Positions 7,971 to 19,168 are shown, counted from the stretch's first letter. The stretch: 48,150 nt of DNA from Lachnospiraceae bacterium (GCA_014804485.1 JAAUZT010000012.1:1-48150), one strand, 5' to 3'. A program made the numbers and translations. Notes: generated from the sequence alone by a model not told the origin.

Positions 7971-9737
7971 CTAAGCCTGCAGATAAAATTTCTGCAGAAC
8001 ATGAAATGCCATCTTCTTATACTTCTTATCCGCAGAACACAGCCCCTTCCGGTTATAATAATTCTGAATATAGCTGGTTCTTCTCGGACATCGGAAATCA
8101 TATAAGATCCAAGGTGTCATTCCCTTGATGTAATCGATCTTTCGTAATACTTCGATCTGCCGCTCATATACATACGCCTGACATTCCTCCGTTCCCTTAT
8201 CTGTCACGGTTCCGTGATGGCCTGCCAAAGCATCTGCCCCGAATTCCGTAATAATGACCGGCTTCTCCGGTCTGCTGTTTGCCATGAGCTGCGGAAGCTT
8301 CTCGAAATCAGGTGTATACCAGCCACAGTATTCATTGATACCGATCACATCCAGATACTCAATCAAGCGATCTGCTATCACATTTTTCTCGCCGTCAACA
8401 AGACATGCGGCCGACACCAGACGGTTTCCGCCTTCTTTGTGTGCACACCCGGCAAGACTGCTCATAAACTTTAACCGTTCGTCCGTATCGGCATTCTCAT
8501 TACCTACAGACCATATAATCACACTTGCCCGATTCCAGTCACGTCTCATTAATTCCCTCATTTGATTTTCGGCATCCTCGTAAGTCTTGTCTCTTTCAAA
8601 CCGGATTGCCCAGTACACGGGAATTTCCTCCCAGAGAAGCATCCCCATCTCATCTGCAAGCTTTGCCATTCTTTCGCTGTGCGGATAATGTGCAACCCTC
8701 ATGAAATTACATCCAAGTTCCTTTGCCAGCAGAATATTCTCTGTTCTTTCTGCGTCTGTCAATGCCTTTCCGTTTTCTACACTTTCCTCATGGCAGCTGA
8801 TTCCGCGCAGGAACACAGGACTGCCATTTAGAATAATCTCGCCCTTTTCTACTTTAATTTCACGAAATCCTACCCTGTCACTGACGGAATCATCCATATA
8901 TGATATTGTTACATCATATAATCTGGGCTTATCCGGCGACCATAACTCAGGCCCTGCTTCTATAACAAGAGTCCCTACTCCGTCCACAACGGAAATCTGC
9001 GATTTGATTCCTAACTCTTCAATGCACAGCACGGCTTCCCCTGAAAGCTCCTCTGACAGCTTCACTTCTGCCTGTATTTTGCTAAATGTTCCATCGGGAA
9101 CAAGCGCGATCTGAAAATCTTTGATATAGACCTTCGGAAGATAGATCAACTCAATATCCCTGTATACTCCCCCATAGTTAAACCAGTCCGTATTCTCGGT
9201 CGGAACCTGCGTTTCCCTTCTGGTACTGTCAACGACGAGCATGATTCTGTTGTCTGCTTTTAAAACATCAGTAATATCAAAATAACCGGGTGTAGACCCG
9301 CCTCTGTGCATTCCCACATAGGTTCTGTTTACAAACACACGGCACAGATAATTTGCTGCTCCCACTTTCAGGACCACTCTTTCCTCTCTGTTTCCGCAAT
9401 GGGAGAATTTTCTGGTAAATACCATGCTGCTGTCATATAGTAAAAATCTTTCATCCAAAGTATTCCAGCAGCAAGGCAGAGACATCACCGGCCACTCGTC
9501 AAAAGAATAATCCAGCGGAAGCGTATAGCCGTTTTCATCAAATTGTCTTTCTTTGAACCACTGCTGTCTTAAACATGTATCATACTGATCCACGGCATAC
9601 TGCCATTCCCCATTCAATAAAACCTTCTTCCTTCCGGAATCAAATATCATGGTATCTGCTGTTGCCTGTTTCCCCTCATACTGCTGTGTATAATCTTCCA
9701 AATGAATATCTGACATATATATTTTCGGTTTATCCAT
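7971..9737 (-). CDS. uidA: GH2 beta-glucuronidase, small (no-loop type)
   Basis: A 588-residue GH2 enzyme: jelly-roll domain, Ig-like domain and C-terminal TIM barrel. The acid/base Glu414 lies in VGNEN and the nucleophile Glu498 in ITEFGADA. Glucuronate specificity is supported by NRK (Asn562-Arg-Lys564), the N-x-K pair that reads the C6 carboxylate, and by INEYCGWY, typical of glucuronidases. No long active-site loop insertion is evident, which places it with the no-loop gut enzymes. There is no signal peptide, so it acts on imported glucuronides. The start at 9737 has GGAGG 8 nt upstream; an earlier in-frame start overlaps the previous gene. It lies 17 nt after the GH94 gene and directly upstream of uxuA, making glucuronate catabolism its clear role. 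Confidence 0.92.
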   Translation of the reverse strand: MDKPKIYMSDIHLEDYTQQYEGKQATADTMIFDSGRKKVLLNGEWQYAVDQYDTCLRQQWFKERQFDENGYTLPLDYSFDEWPVMSLPCCWNTLDERFLLYDSSMVFTRKFSHCGNREERVVLKVGAANYLCRVFVNRTYVGMHRGGSTPGYFDITDVLKADNRIMLVVDSTRRETQVPTENTDWFNYGGVYRDIELIYLPKVYIKDFQIALVPDGTFSKIQAEVKLSEELSGEAVLCIEELGIKSQISVVDGVGTLVIEAGPELWSPDKPRLYDVTISYMDDSVSDRVGFREIKVEKGEIILNGSPVFLRGISCHEESVENGKALTDAERTENILLAKELGCNFMRVAHYPHSERMAKLADEMGMLLWEEIPVYWAIRFERDKTYEDAENQMRELMRRDWNRASVIIWSVGNENADTDERLKFMSSLAGCAHKEGGNRLVSAACLVDGEKNVIADRLIEYLDVIGINEYCGWYTPDFEKLPQLMANSRPEKPVIITEFGADALAGHHGTVTDKGTEECQAYVYERQIEVLRKIDYIKGMTPWILYDFRCPRRTSYIQNYYNRKGLCSADKKYKKMAFHVLQKFYLQA

Positions 9738-9753
9738 GCTCTTTTCCTCCACA

Positions 9754-12018
9754 TTAAACAATACTGACTTCTACTCGATATGTTTTCCCGTCCTGATAAG
9801 GCAGAACTGCCTTTTCAAATAATCGTCCGTCCACAGATACAGCGGCTTCTTCTCCACGTTTAATCGTTATATCATAAACCGCATTCCGGTATCGTCTTCT
9901 ACACTTTACCTGATCCCACCCGGACGGAAGTAACGGATGAATACGCAATCCCCTCACGGTACTTTCCACTCCCAGCAGCTCCTCCACTAACAACATCTGC
10001 ATCCATGCGGCGGTGCCCGTGCCATAATGCTGGCTGGAACGCCCGAAATTATCGGATTCCCTTAAGCCATAATAGTAATTTGCCAGATAAATCGGAAGCT
10101 GTAAACTCCGGGAAGGCATATTCTCAGGATTCGTCGGAAGCGTTCTCCACAAAGTCTCATAGAAACCTTCCGCATCACCTTCCTTCGCTTGTGCAAACGC
10201 CATAAACATAGAAGCATGACAATATACCGATCCGTTTTCCGTAGTGCCGGATTTCTTCACGCTGATACGTCCCCAGTGCGGATTCCATTCCCGAAACGGC
10301 GGATCGAGTATGATCGGACCAAAGGGTGTTGCAAGCTGCCCGAATGCCTCCCCCAGAAGCTTCATTCTTTCCTCATCTGCAATTCCTGCCAGAACAGCCC
10401 ATGACTGCGTGTTCAGAAACAATCTGTCATGACTGTCTCCGAGTATCGTTCCGTCATCGTGGATGGCTGCCGCATACCATTTACCGCCCCATGCATGTTC
10501 GTTCAGCGCATTTTCCATGTGTTCAGCCGACGCCGCCAACTCATTTCTTTCCTCCGGATTGCTTTCCAGATAAACGAGTATTTTTCGTGTCGCATACACC
10601 AATGCCATAGAAAGCCATACCGACTCTCCTTTGCCTTCCCTGCCGACGCCGTTGATCGGATCATTCCAATCCCCGTCGCCCATCAGACACATTCCATGTA
10701 TCCCCACACTTTGGTACAAATAATGCAGTGCTTTCAGCAAATGCTCTAAGACCGTCCCATCACCTCCGTCCAGATAAGGGACCTTCTTATATAACACATC
10801 CTCTTCGCCCCTTTGCCGGGCATATATTTCAGTACAGATAACCAGCCAGACCGGTGCGTCCGTGTGGTTTAACAGACACAGCCCTCTTGGCGGCGCGCCT
10901 GTCGTATCATGCCACTGCCGGAGCGATCCGTCCCTTTTCTGTAACCGCATCACATCTAAAATATATTTCTCCGCCTCTTCTGGGGCAAACATGGCATACC
11001 CCATTGCATCCTGAAGCTGATTTCTGACCGGACAATAAGAGCTCCCACGATTCTGTCTGGTCAGCAATGTGATCTGCTTTTTTAACCAGTAATTTCCGAA
11101 TGCGTTCAGATTCTCATCCGGCGTCTCCATAAAGAAACGATCCTCCGTTTCCTTCCATGCCTTTTGCAGAATCGACCGCTCCTCCTCCACATAGACACCA
11201 CCGAACTTTCTCTTCTGCTCAAAAATCTGCTCCTTCGTCACCGCAGCGCCCGCCTCCAGAAAGAGTACTACTTTTTCATTCGGTCTTATCACGAAATTAT
11301 GGCACAGGGCACCGCAAAAATCTTCCGCTTCTCCCTTTTTTCCGCTCAGCACGCCTTCTTTGACTCCCTGTGGAATATGGGTTTCACCGAAACTTCCGAA
11401 GAAACGCCGTCTGCTCATATCACAGGAGTCCGGCTCACGATCCGAAAACAGATAGAAATATGCCGCCTCCTTCTCCACTTTCTCCTTCTCCTCATACAAC
11501 GCATGATACGGAAAGGCATATTTGATGATCACCTGCTCCTCCTCGTCATATACGCATTCACCGCCCATGACTCCGTGATCATAAAATCCGAATACGGTAT
11601 ATAAGGAAATCTCCCGCTCTTCCTTGCTTTGATTCCGTAAGGATAAAGACCACAGCTCCTTATTCCCGGCGGCCGGCACCATCACTTCTATCGTAGTCTC
11701 TATTCCCTCACAGACAGAATGCAGTGTCGTACTCCACAAACCGTGCTCACAGGAATAAGAATCATAGTCTTTTCCTAACGGAAGAAAATTCGGATTCCAT
11801 ATCTTTCCCGATTTTCTATCTGCAAGATAAAAATACCTCTCCTGACAGATACATGGTGTCCTGTTATAACCGTTTACCAACTGCCCGCTTCCCTGCAGCG
11901 TCTGATCCATTTCCAGATAATATGTATCGTTATATAAGAAATTCTTCCATGGGGCAGGTGTGTGCGGAGTCACAATCTCATACTTCTTTCCGCCCTCCGT
12001 AAAATGTCCATATTCCAT
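9754..12018 (-). CDS. GH94-family glycoside phosphorylase
   Basis: A 754-residue GH94-type phosphorylase related to cellobiose, chitobiose and cellobionate phosphorylases. It has an N-terminal beta-sandwich (about 1-270), a linker helix and an (alpha/alpha)6 barrel. The catalytic loop reads GDGDWNDP (447-454), with the acid in the GDWND segment. The conserved [13 protein letters not shown] is at 591-603. No signal peptide is present, so it would release sugar 1-phosphate from an imported disaccharide in the cytoplasm. The acceptor-side residues Arg584 and Lys588 just before that loop are basic, which would suit a carboxylated +1 sugar; this is inference. The start at 12018 has AGAGG 8 nt upstream. 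It is embedded between the sugar importer and the beta-glucuronidase. Confidence 0.85.
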   Translation of the reverse strand: MEYGHFTEGGKKYEIVTPHTPAPWKNFLYNDTYYLEMDQTLQGSGQLVNGYNRTPCICQERYFYLADRKSGKIWNPNFLPLGKDYDSYSCEHGLWSTTLHSVCEGIETTIEVMVPAAGNKELWSLSLRNQSKEEREISLYTVFGFYDHGVMGGECVYDEEEQVIIKYAFPYHALYEEKEKVEKEAAYFYLFSDREPDSCDMSRRRFFGSFGETHIPQGVKEGVLSGKKGEAEDFCGALCHNFVIRPNEKVVLFLEAGAAVTKEQIFEQKRKFGGVYVEEERSILQKAWKETEDRFFMETPDENLNAFGNYWLKKQITLLTRQNRGSSYCPVRNQLQDAMGYAMFAPEEAEKYILDVMRLQKRDGSLRQWHDTTGAPPRGLCLLNHTDAPVWLVICTEIYARQRGEEDVLYKKVPYLDGGDGTVLEHLLKALHYLYQSVGIHGMCLMGDGDWNDPINGVGREGKGESVWLSMALVYATRKILVYLESNPEERNELAASAEHMENALNEHAWGGKWYAAAIHDDGTILGDSHDRLFLNTQSWAVLAGIADEERMKLLGEAFGQLATPFGPIILDPPFREWNPHWGRISVKKSGTTENGSVYCHASMFMAFAQAKEGDAEGFYETLWRTLPTNPENMPSRSLQLPIYLANYYYGLRESDNFGRSSQHYGTGTAAWMQMLLVEELLGVESTVRGLRIHPLLPSGWDQVKCRRRYRNAVYDITIKRGEEAAVSVDGRLFEKAVLPYQDGKTYRVEVSIV

Positions 12019-12035
12019 CTTCTTTACCTCTCCAT

Positions 12036-12884
12036 CTACATTTTGACAGCGCCTTCTGTCACCCCGGCAATTACCCATTTACTGGTACATACATAAACGA
12101 TAATGACCGGAATAATTGCAAGACTCGCGCCTGCCAACAGAAGTCCCCATTCCGTTGCCGCTTCTCCGGCGGAATCTTTAAGCGCAATTACCGCAACTAC
12201 CAGCGGCTGAATCTTTGTATTTGTAAATGTCATAACATACGGCCAGAAGAAATCATTCCAGATCCGATTAAAAAAGATGACTGAAAAGGTTCCGATCATC
12301 GGCTTCGCCAGCGGAATCCCCATATAAAAGAACCTCTGAAATATATTACATCCATCCAGTTCTGACGCCTCGTTAATCTCTTTTCCCTGGCTTCTGAAAT
12401 ACGCTTCAAAGACAAATACCTCTGCACCTGCGGTGATGATCGTACCCAATATGATAGACAGTCTGGTTCCGGTTATCCCTAACGAACGCATGACCTCAAG
12501 CTTCGGATATAAAGTCATGGGACCTAAAGATACAAACATCGTAGCCATGATCAGAAACCGAATGAGCTTTTTCCCCGGAAAATCCTGACACGCCATGCAA
12601 TATCCCAGAACACAGATATTAAACATGGATATTACGGTTCCGACTGTAGAATACATCACACTGTTTCCGAGATACCCGACGAAATTTGCTTCCTTAAACG
12701 CCCTTGCATAATTATTCCAGACAACCTCTTTCGGAAAAAACGTACTTTCCGTTAAGAGTTCGGATACCGGTTTTAACGATCCCATAATACTGAATATAAT
12801 CGGAAACAGTACAATGATACTTACGATAATCAAAAAAATGTAGATCAATATCTGTCCTGCTGATTTTTTTAATTTACTATTCAT
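12036..12884 (-). CDS. Sugar ABC transporter permease (MalG type)
   Basis: A 282-residue inner-membrane permease of the CUT1 class with six predicted helices. The coupling-helix EAA motif is seen as EASELDGCNIFQRFFYMGIP. It begins 10 nt after the MalF-type partner, with GAGGTG before its ATG, and ends 18 nt before the GH94 gene. With its partner and the lipoprotein it would import oligosaccharides or glucuronides. No ATPase gene is in the operon, so a shared MsmK/UgpC-type ATPase encoded elsewhere is expected, as is common in Firmicutes CUT1 systems. Confidence 0.92.
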   Translation of the reverse strand: MNSKLKKSAGQILIYIFLIIVSIIVLFPIIFSIMGSLKPVSELLTESTFFPKEVVWNNYARAFKEANFVGYLGNSVMYSTVGTVISMFNICVLGYCMACQDFPGKKLIRFLIMATMFVSLGPMTLYPKLEVMRSLGITGTRLSIILGTIITAGAEVFVFEAYFRSQGKEINEASELDGCNIFQRFFYMGIPLAKPMIGTFSVIFFNRIWNDFFWPYVMTFTNTKIQPLVVAVIALKDSAGEAATEWGLLLAGASLAIIPVIIVYVCTSKWVIAGVTEGAVKM

Positions 12885-12894
12885 AATTCACACC

Positions 12895-13884
12895 TCAGTC
12901 ATACTGCATTTTTTCTGTTACCACGTTGTAAATCGCTGTGATAATACCTACGATAACTGCAGAAACTACTGCAACCGCAGCGCCCATTCCATATTGTGCC
13001 GTTGTGCCGCTCGGGAAGAACAGATTATAAATATACATAAAAGTCAACTCTGTTGTATGATTAGGTCCGCCTTTGGTCATAACGAAATAGGATCCCATTG
13101 CCTTTAAGCATCCCACAAGTGAAAGCATAATGATCACCTGTCCCATTCTTGCCATCATAGGGATCGTGATATAGCGAAGTCTCTGAAAATCGGTTGCCCC
13201 GTCTATGCTGGCACTCTCATACACATCCTTCGGAATATTGGTCAGACCCGCAATAAAAAATAACATATTCAGTCCGAAGTAAATCCACGCATCCGCAAGT
13301 ATACCTACAATAAACGCACTCTTCGTATTGGCAAGAAAATTATAGTACTGCGGAACCGCCCCTATATTTGACAAATACTTTGTCAAAATTCCATTGTATG
13401 GATTCAGCATAATGGTGAATACCATAAAAATTGCAAAACTCGGCAGGATCTGCGGCATATAGAACAATGTTTTGAAAAACGTACGTCCCTTGATCTTACT
13501 GGTGACAAATAAGGCACAAAAAAAGGCAAGCGGAATCTCAATCAAAGTTTTTATCACTGCATATGTCAGTGTCCTGCCCCATGAAGACCAATATACCGCA
13601 TAGGGATTCCCTGCCTCACTTAAAATTGCTTTAAAGTCAAAAAGTTTCTTAAAATTGCTCAGTCCCACAAAAATCGGTATCGTCGTACCGTCATAATTAT
13701 ATAGACAATACTTTAATGCCCATATGATCGGATAAACGCCCATTACCAGAAACAAAATCATTGTGGGCGCCAGAAGAATGTACGTAGGTACATTCCTTCC
13801 GGCTTTTTTTGCCACACCTTTGAGATGACTTTGTTTACCGGCAGCATTTTTTTCGTATGCTTTCTTTCCAGTTTTCATATACAT
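12895..13884 (-). CDS. Sugar ABC transporter permease (MalF type)
   Basis: A 329-residue CUT1-type permease. A basic cytoplasmic N-terminus of about 35 residues is followed by six helices, and the EAA motif reads ESASIDGATDFQRLRYITIP. Two in-frame ATGs (13884 and 13878) share one AAGGA site, and the second has slightly more usual spacing. It lies between the solute-binding lipoprotein gene (35 nt upstream) and the MalG-type gene. Confidence 0.92.
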   Translation of the reverse strand: MYMKTGKKAYEKNAAGKQSHLKGVAKKAGRNVPTYILLAPTMILFLVMGVYPIIWALKYCLYNYDGTTIPIFVGLSNFKKLFDFKAILSEAGNPYAVYWSSWGRTLTYAVIKTLIEIPLAFFCALFVTSKIKGRTFFKTLFYMPQILPSFAIFMVFTIMLNPYNGILTKYLSNIGAVPQYYNFLANTKSAFIVGILADAWIYFGLNMLFFIAGLTNIPKDVYESASIDGATDFQRLRYITIPMMARMGQVIIMLSLVGCLKAMGSYFVMTKGGPNHTTELTFMYIYNLFFPSGTTAQYGMGAAVAVVSAVIVGIITAIYNVVTEKMQYD

Positions 13885-13919
13885 CTCTTCCTTATTTTAT
13901 TATATCCTATTCTCTGTTT

Positions 13920-15446
13920 CTACTGCAATGCCTTCCACTCATCGGCTGTCAGATACTTAATATTTTCAGGATCGATCGCCTGTTTCGGATCAAAATTCTC
14001 GATAGACATAATCTTTCCCTGGAATCCGATCTTAACATCAGATACTTCCGCCTTCTGTTCGTCCATCTTGGCCTGCTCATACAAGCCGTTATTATAACGT
14101 GCAGACAATTCTTCCAATGTTGCCATAGCATCCATGCCCGGATTGCTGATAAGCGTTGCCAGTGTTGTCGCCTCATTATCGCCAGAGATCTGTACACTCA
14201 GATTCACATTGGATACCGGCACCATATCTTCTGTCGGATTATAGCTCACCCACTGTGTATATTCAGAAGCAGGCTTATTCTCAGCTGCCTCTAACGCCCA
14301 CGGCAGAATAGACATATCCGTTGCCTTGGATAACATTTCCGACTGATAGTCTTCTCCAAGCATGAACTCAACAAATTTTGCGGCAGCCTCCTTGTGCTCA
14401 CTTGTGGAAGAAAGCATATAGTTTGCTGAATCACGCAGGCACAGTGCGCCTTTATTCTCTCCGCCCATAGCTGAAGGCCAATCAAACACATCCCAATCGC
14501 AGCTTGCTTCAAATTGATCATTAATTGCTGCGCAATCCCATGAAACAGAAGGTAAAATACCGATTTTTCCTGCTGCGAACTGTGCGCGGACGCCATCATT
14601 ATCAAGTGTCTCTGCTCCGGGGAATGTAATTCCTTCTGCGATCATCTGTCTGAATAAATTAATATACGGTTCCATATATGTGAAATCATAGGCATTCTTC
14701 CGGAAATCATATCCCATCTTGTAATATCCTTCGTATGCACCGATCGGCTCCGTGATAAAAGCCACTGCCGATCCGGAAGGTGCACTGCTGAGTCCGAATC
14801 CGTAATACTCTCCATTGCCTGCCTCAGTGATCTTCTTTGCGCACTCATATACTTCATCCCATGTTTTCGGTGTTTCCGTAATTCCTGCCGCTTCAAACAG
14901 CTCTTTATTGTATGCCATCTTGTAAGTTTTGGCTCCCCATACAAATGCGTATGTATTCAATTCGCCGTCAACTTCCACTTTATAGGTATACGGATCGATC
15001 TTCTCTTTAAAATCAGCGGATAAATAATTATCCCACGGCTCAATCCATCCGTTACTCAGAGCCTCCGTCACATCCTGTACGCCATGAAGAATATCCGGTG
15101 CCTGTCCCGATTGGATTGCGGTTTTTAATGCCGTCTGCCACTCTCCTGTTTTCAACACCACTTCTACAGTAATATTGTCTTCATTCGTCTCATTAAATTT
15201 CTCCACCATTGGTTCAATGGCTGTCATGGATCCCGATGTCCATGTAAAATACTGAATCGTCACCGGCTCTTTATTGCTGCCGCTGTCTGAACTCTCCGTA
15301 TCGGCGTTTCCTCCCTGATTTGAAGTACTTCCTGCCTGTTTCGCTTCAGCGCTGCCTCCCGTACTTCCACATCCTGATAATACGGACATCGTCATCGCTG
15401 CTGTACAGATCACAGCCAGCACCTTATTCATTATGTTCTTTTTCAC
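13920..15446 (-). CDS. Sugar-binding lipoprotein of the ABC importer
   Basis: A 508-residue extracellular solute-binding protein (SBP_bac_1/MalE class). The lipoprotein signal ends in lipobox LSGC (Cys26) and is followed by a Ser/Gly/Asn-rich tether. The start is GTG at 15446 with GGAGG 8 nt upstream; a longer frame to 15515 has no ribosome site. It should capture the glucuronide or acidic oligosaccharide at the cell surface for the two permeases downstream. The 101-nt gap to the upstream response regulator gene could hold a promoter, but I see no convincing -35/-10 pair there. Confidence 0.92.
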   Translation of the reverse strand: MKKNIMNKVLAVICTAAMTMSVLSGCGSTGGSAEAKQAGSTSNQGGNADTESSDSGSNKEPVTIQYFTWTSGSMTAIEPMVEKFNETNEDNITVEVVLKTGEWQTALKTAIQSGQAPDILHGVQDVTEALSNGWIEPWDNYLSADFKEKIDPYTYKVEVDGELNTYAFVWGAKTYKMAYNKELFEAAGITETPKTWDEVYECAKKITEAGNGEYYGFGLSSAPSGSAVAFITEPIGAYEGYYKMGYDFRKNAYDFTYMEPYINLFRQMIAEGITFPGAETLDNDGVRAQFAAGKIGILPSVSWDCAAINDQFEASCDWDVFDWPSAMGGENKGALCLRDSANYMLSSTSEHKEAAAKFVEFMLGEDYQSEMLSKATDMSILPWALEAAENKPASEYTQWVSYNPTEDMVPVSNVNLSVQISGDNEATTLATLISNPGMDAMATLEELSARYNNGLYEQAKMDEQKAEVSDVKIGFQGKIMSIENFDPKQAIDPENIKYLTADEWKALQ

Positions 15447-15547
15447 TTTTGGTTCCTCCTTGTTTTTTGATAATTTCATTCTAAACAAAGACAGCGAAAA
15501 AAACTTATGACCCATGTGTAAAAACTTCCGCCGCTTATTAATACCAT

Positions 15548-17137
15548 TTATTGCTTTTCTTCCTGATACTTCTTGTATACCTTAGAGAAATATCTCCCGT
15601 CTTTGTAGCCCAGCTCCTGTGCGATCTGATTTAAGTTATACTGTTCTGTCTTCATCAATTCTGCCGCCCGCTCCATCTTGATCCTCACCACATAATCTTT
15701 GAAGTTCTCCCCATGCTCCTTAAACAGAAAACTCAGATAATTAGGACTGACGAACACGGCATCCGCCACCGTGATCAATGACACATCGCCGGACATATTC
15801 TGTTTCACATACTTCTCGGCTTTCTCAATGATACCTTCATTCCGCAGAATACGGTTATTGTTGATCCTGTCCGCAATATCATACAGAACTCTGCTTACCT
15901 TTCTCTCCAGTTCCTGCAGCGTCGATAATTTCTTTCTTCTTCCCATATCCGCTATCAATTCTTCAAGCTCCGTAAAAAAATCATCCTCAAATACGGAACC
16001 GTCTTCCTTCAGAAAAATCAACAGATAGGTAAGAAACATTTTAATCGTTTCAATAATAAAGTCCTGTCCCTTGGACACATAATTCTCCAGAGCTTCAAAA
16101 TACTTCCTAAGCTCTCTATCCGTTCCCGTACCATCACCTATCTTGATACACAAAAGCAGATCTTCCTGCTGTGCAAAGAAAAGACCTTCCCCATGCTCGT
16201 CCTTTGCCATATCACCGATATAAACAGTGCTCATATTTCCCATAAAAAAACGGAAATTCAGTGCTTTTTCCGCTTCTCGGTAGGCTTTGGGCAGATATAA
16301 AATATTATTTATCATCCTTCCGATCCCAAAACTCACTGATTCTTCCCGCAGCTCTTTCATTTCTCTCTGAATACGCTCCGCTTTCCCCTGTAAATACGTC
16401 ACAGTGTCCTTCTTGGAAATATCCGCAGAATAATTTAATACGATCACAACCCGGTCTTTTAAATCATCAAATACAATACACCGATATTCATTTCCGATTA
16501 TCTCCTCACAGAGTTCGCGCAACTGGAGCTGGGATATCCGGAACAGGTCTTCTTCTTCAGGTTTATGATCCAGTTCTGCGATCATCACCGCTATATTTTC
16601 TGCATCAACAGCCACTTGGAGATAATCCATCTGCTGCCTTATTCTCTTTTCGTCTCGCTCTCGACCGTTCAGCAGTTGGTTCATAAAGTGTTCCCGTAAG
16701 ATCGGAATACTCTTTTCCAGCTTTATCTTTAAAAGTTCCTCATCCGCTTTCTTCTTCCGCTCCGCCAGTATTTCTTCCTTTACCCGCAGCACTACCTCTA
16801 GCAGTTTTTCCATACGGGCAGGCTTCAATAAATAGTCACAGGCATGGTACTCCATTGCTTTCTTCACATATTCAAACTCTTCATGTCCGGACAATAAAAT
16901 CACCCTGATATCCGAATACTGCTCATATACGGTTCTCGTCAGCTCAATTCCGTCCATGACCGGCATAACAACATCAGTGAGAATGATATCCGGTTTCTCC
17001 CTTTGTATCTGCTGCAATGCAGCCTGTCCGTTTTCTGCCGCCCCTACAATCTGAATATCATACTCTTCCCAGTTTCCTACCTTACAGATTCCCTCTCGAA
17101 GAATCTTCTCATCCTCAACGACTAACATTTTCATCAT
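15548..17137 (-). CDS. YesN-type response regulator (REC + AraC HTH)
   Basis: A 529-residue response regulator. The receiver domain has the acidic pocket Glu-Asp at 9-10 region (VVEDEK) and phosphoacceptor Asp55 in LTDVVMPVMDG. A long middle linker follows, and the C-terminal AraC-type double helix-turn-helix includes VSPNYLSFLFKEHGENF and ELGYKDGRYFSKVYKKY. The start at 17137 has GGGGTGG 8 nt upstream. Its first 23 nt overlap the end of the sensor kinase gene, which indicates translational coupling. It probably activates the glucuronide operon that follows on the same strand. Confidence 0.93.
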   Translation of the reverse strand: MMKMLVVEDEKILREGICKVGNWEEYDIQIVGAAENGQAALQQIQREKPDIILTDVVMPVMDGIELTRTVYEQYSDIRVILLSGHEEFEYVKKAMEYHACDYLLKPARMEKLLEVVLRVKEEILAERKKKADEELLKIKLEKSIPILREHFMNQLLNGRERDEKRIRQQMDYLQVAVDAENIAVMIAELDHKPEEEDLFRISQLQLRELCEEIIGNEYRCIVFDDLKDRVVIVLNYSADISKKDTVTYLQGKAERIQREMKELREESVSFGIGRMINNILYLPKAYREAEKALNFRFFMGNMSTVYIGDMAKDEHGEGLFFAQQEDLLLCIKIGDGTGTDRELRKYFEALENYVSKGQDFIIETIKMFLTYLLIFLKEDGSVFEDDFFTELEELIADMGRRKKLSTLQELERKVSRVLYDIADRINNNRILRNEGIIEKAEKYVKQNMSGDVSLITVADAVFVSPNYLSFLFKEHGENFKDYVVRIKMERAAELMKTEQYNLNQIAQELGYKDGRYFSKVYKKYQEEKQ

Positions 17138-18968
17138 CTGTATGTCCACCCCTTTCCTCAACTTTACCTCCGGAAAAATTCATCGGAAAACAAATCCGCA
17201 CCTTTGTTCCCTCCGTAATTTCTGTGTCAAACCAGACGCCGTATGATTCTCCTGCATAGAGTTGGATTCTCGCCTTTACATTTTCTATTGCATATCCATA
17301 ATTCCCATCACCCTGTGCCCGGTTGCGGTTGATCTCCTCCCGCTTCTCTATGGGCATTCCACATCCGTTATCCGCAATATCAATGATGATATCTTCCTCT
17401 TCTCTAAACACACGGATATCGATCTTCCCTTTTTCCGTCATACCTTCAAATCCATGCAGCAGTGAATTTTCTACAAAGGGCTGCAGGATCAGTTTCGGAA
17501 CGCTGTATTTAACAAGCGCCTGATCTATTGAGATCCGGTAGTCAAATGTGTCATCCATCCGCCTTTTCTGGATCTCCAGATATTTTTTGACATGTTCTGC
17601 CTCTCTCTCCACTGTAGTAATATCTTCTCCCTTATTTAAACTCAGCCGGAAGAAATCCGCCAAATCCGCTATCAGATTTGCCGAACTGTCATTTCCCTCC
17701 ATCTTATCCATCCAGTAGACCATATCCAGCGTATTATATAAGAAATGCGGATTGATCTGTGCCTGAAGCGCTTTTAATTCTTCGATCTGCTTCTGCTTTT
17801 CTGCCTGTTTTACTTCCTCGATCAAATTTGCTGTTTTCTGTACCATGGCTGCAAATCTTCTTCCTAAATAAGCAACTTCATCATTATATTTTGGCACAAA
17901 GGTAACGACCATATTATTATCCACAACCTCGTCCATTGATTTCGCCAGCGTCCGTATCGGTGTCACGACAGTGCGGGAAATGAACGACGCAATACCGATA
18001 ACAATAACAACTGATATAACGAAAATAAACACTGCAGCAGTTTGTATCTGTTTCGCCTGCCTATATAAAATATTCATATCATACAGATAAACAATACTCC
18101 AATCCGCAAGATCAATCTTGCGAATGTTGATTCCCACACGCCCCTCTATTAACTCTCCTTCAAAGATTCCTGAAGTGTTGCCCCTAATCTCATCAGTCAA
18201 TGCATCAACATCTTCCTCTGTAAGCCAGTCAATACTTCCTTCGGAAACGACTACATCTCCCTGATCATCAAAAATCATCACACTGGTCTGACGCTTGACC
18301 GCTTCCTTATGAATCTGTTTCTGCAGCCACGACTTCTTCAACCGAAAAATTAATACGCTGTAGTCTTCATTCTCCTCCGAAAGATATCCGACATCAGGAT
18401 TTACGGAATTTTCTCCGTTCGTGTAATAGAATGATCTCACAATACTGAAATATTCCTTGTCCGGTTCAAAGTCTCCATATAGGATCCTGTTCTTATTCTC
18501 CATGCATACATCATAATAAACAGACTTCTGAAACTGTGCCCAGTCATATTCCGGTCTGTATTCACTGGAATAAACTTCGCCATTGTGGAACAGATAGACG
18601 TCGTCGAGCTGCGTGCTGTTCCTTATCTTAATATCCATAAAATAGTTTGTAAGTTCACTGCTCAATTCCACCTTCTGAACAGGTGTCTTCACCCCTGATA
18701 CACTGTTTCTGTACAAATCAATAAATTGATTATCCGAAAAAATGTTGATAAACTCTCCATTGATTCCTTTAACCTGCGTACTGATATCTTTTTCCAAATA
18801 TTCAAGCGAATCGCTTAGAATCGCCATCTCCTTCTTTTTCAGCAGATCTACCGTAAAGTGATAGGAATATAACGTAATTCCTCCCACCAATATAACCGCA
18901 AACAATGTATATAATACTATCATTCTCATTCTCAGTGAGGTATTCATAAAAAAACTTTTCAGTATCAT
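17115..18968 (-). CDS. YesM-type sensor histidine kinase
   Basis: A 617-residue membrane kinase. TM1 is about residues 16-36, followed by an extracellular Cache-like sensor domain at about 40-295, TM2 about 308-330 and a HAMP linker. The His_kinase block LQAQINPHFLYNTLD has His408 as the likely phosphorylated residue, and a GHKL ATPase with DNGCGMP ends the protein. AGAGG lies 7 nt before the ATG. It is the first gene of the 17-kb operon. YesM/YesN pairs next to CUT1 transporters usually sense the transported sugar or its loaded binding protein, so the signal here is likely a glucuronide. Confidence 0.93.
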   Translation of the reverse strand: MILKSFFMNTSLRMRMIVLYTLFAVILVGGITLYSYHFTVDLLKKKEMAILSDSLEYLEKDISTQVKGINGEFINIFSDNQFIDLYRNSVSGVKTPVQKVELSSELTNYFMDIKIRNSTQLDDVYLFHNGEVYSSEYRPEYDWAQFQKSVYYDVCMENKNRILYGDFEPDKEYFSIVRSFYYTNGENSVNPDVGYLSEENEDYSVLIFRLKKSWLQKQIHKEAVKRQTSVMIFDDQGDVVVSEGSIDWLTEEDVDALTDEIRGNTSGIFEGELIEGRVGINIRKIDLADWSIVYLYDMNILYRQAKQIQTAAVFIFVISVVIVIGIASFISRTVVTPIRTLAKSMDEVVDNNMVVTFVPKYNDEVAYLGRRFAAMVQKTANLIEEVKQAEKQKQIEELKALQAQINPHFLYNTLDMVYWMDKMEGNDSSANLIADLADFFRLSLNKGEDITTVEREAEHVKKYLEIQKRRMDDTFDYRISIDQALVKYSVPKLILQPFVENSLLHGFEGMTEKGKIDIRVFREEEDIIIDIADNGCGMPIEKREEINRNRAQGDGNYGYAIENVKARIQLYAGESYGVWFDTEITEGTKVRICFPMNFSGGKVEERGGHTDDENVSR

Positions 18969-19002
18969 TGGCTTTCCTCTCTTTATCTGTGTGATATATT
19001 GA

Positions 19003-19031
19003 TTTTAACACTATCATTGCCGCTGTTGTAA
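19003..19031 (-). promoter_or_regulatory. Candidate promoter of the glucuronide operon
   Basis: Minus-strand TTACAA (19031-19026), 17-nt spacer, TTAAAA (19008-19003), placed 35 nt before the kinase start. Both hexamers are off-consensus, so this is a weak candidate. The AT-rich stretch up to 19130 offers other possibilities. Confidence 0.35.
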
Positions 19032-19168
19032 TTTTTCTGTGACAATGCGCTGAAATAGCAGACCATATTCTCATAATAAAAACCCCTATTCGTAAAAACT
19101 TATCTAAAATGTATAAAAATTCATTCACTTTTCTTAATCAGCCTGACCCTGCCGTGCACACACAAAAA

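Noticed and set aside
9754..12078. Longer start for the GH94 gene overlapping the permease
   Set aside because: The extra 20 codons lie within the end of the permease gene and spacer; the ATG at 12018 has a proper ribosome site.
18802..19128. Minus ORF of 108 codons overlapping the start of the YesM-type kinase
   Set aside because: It runs in another frame across the promoter region and the kinase N-terminus, without a ribosome site.
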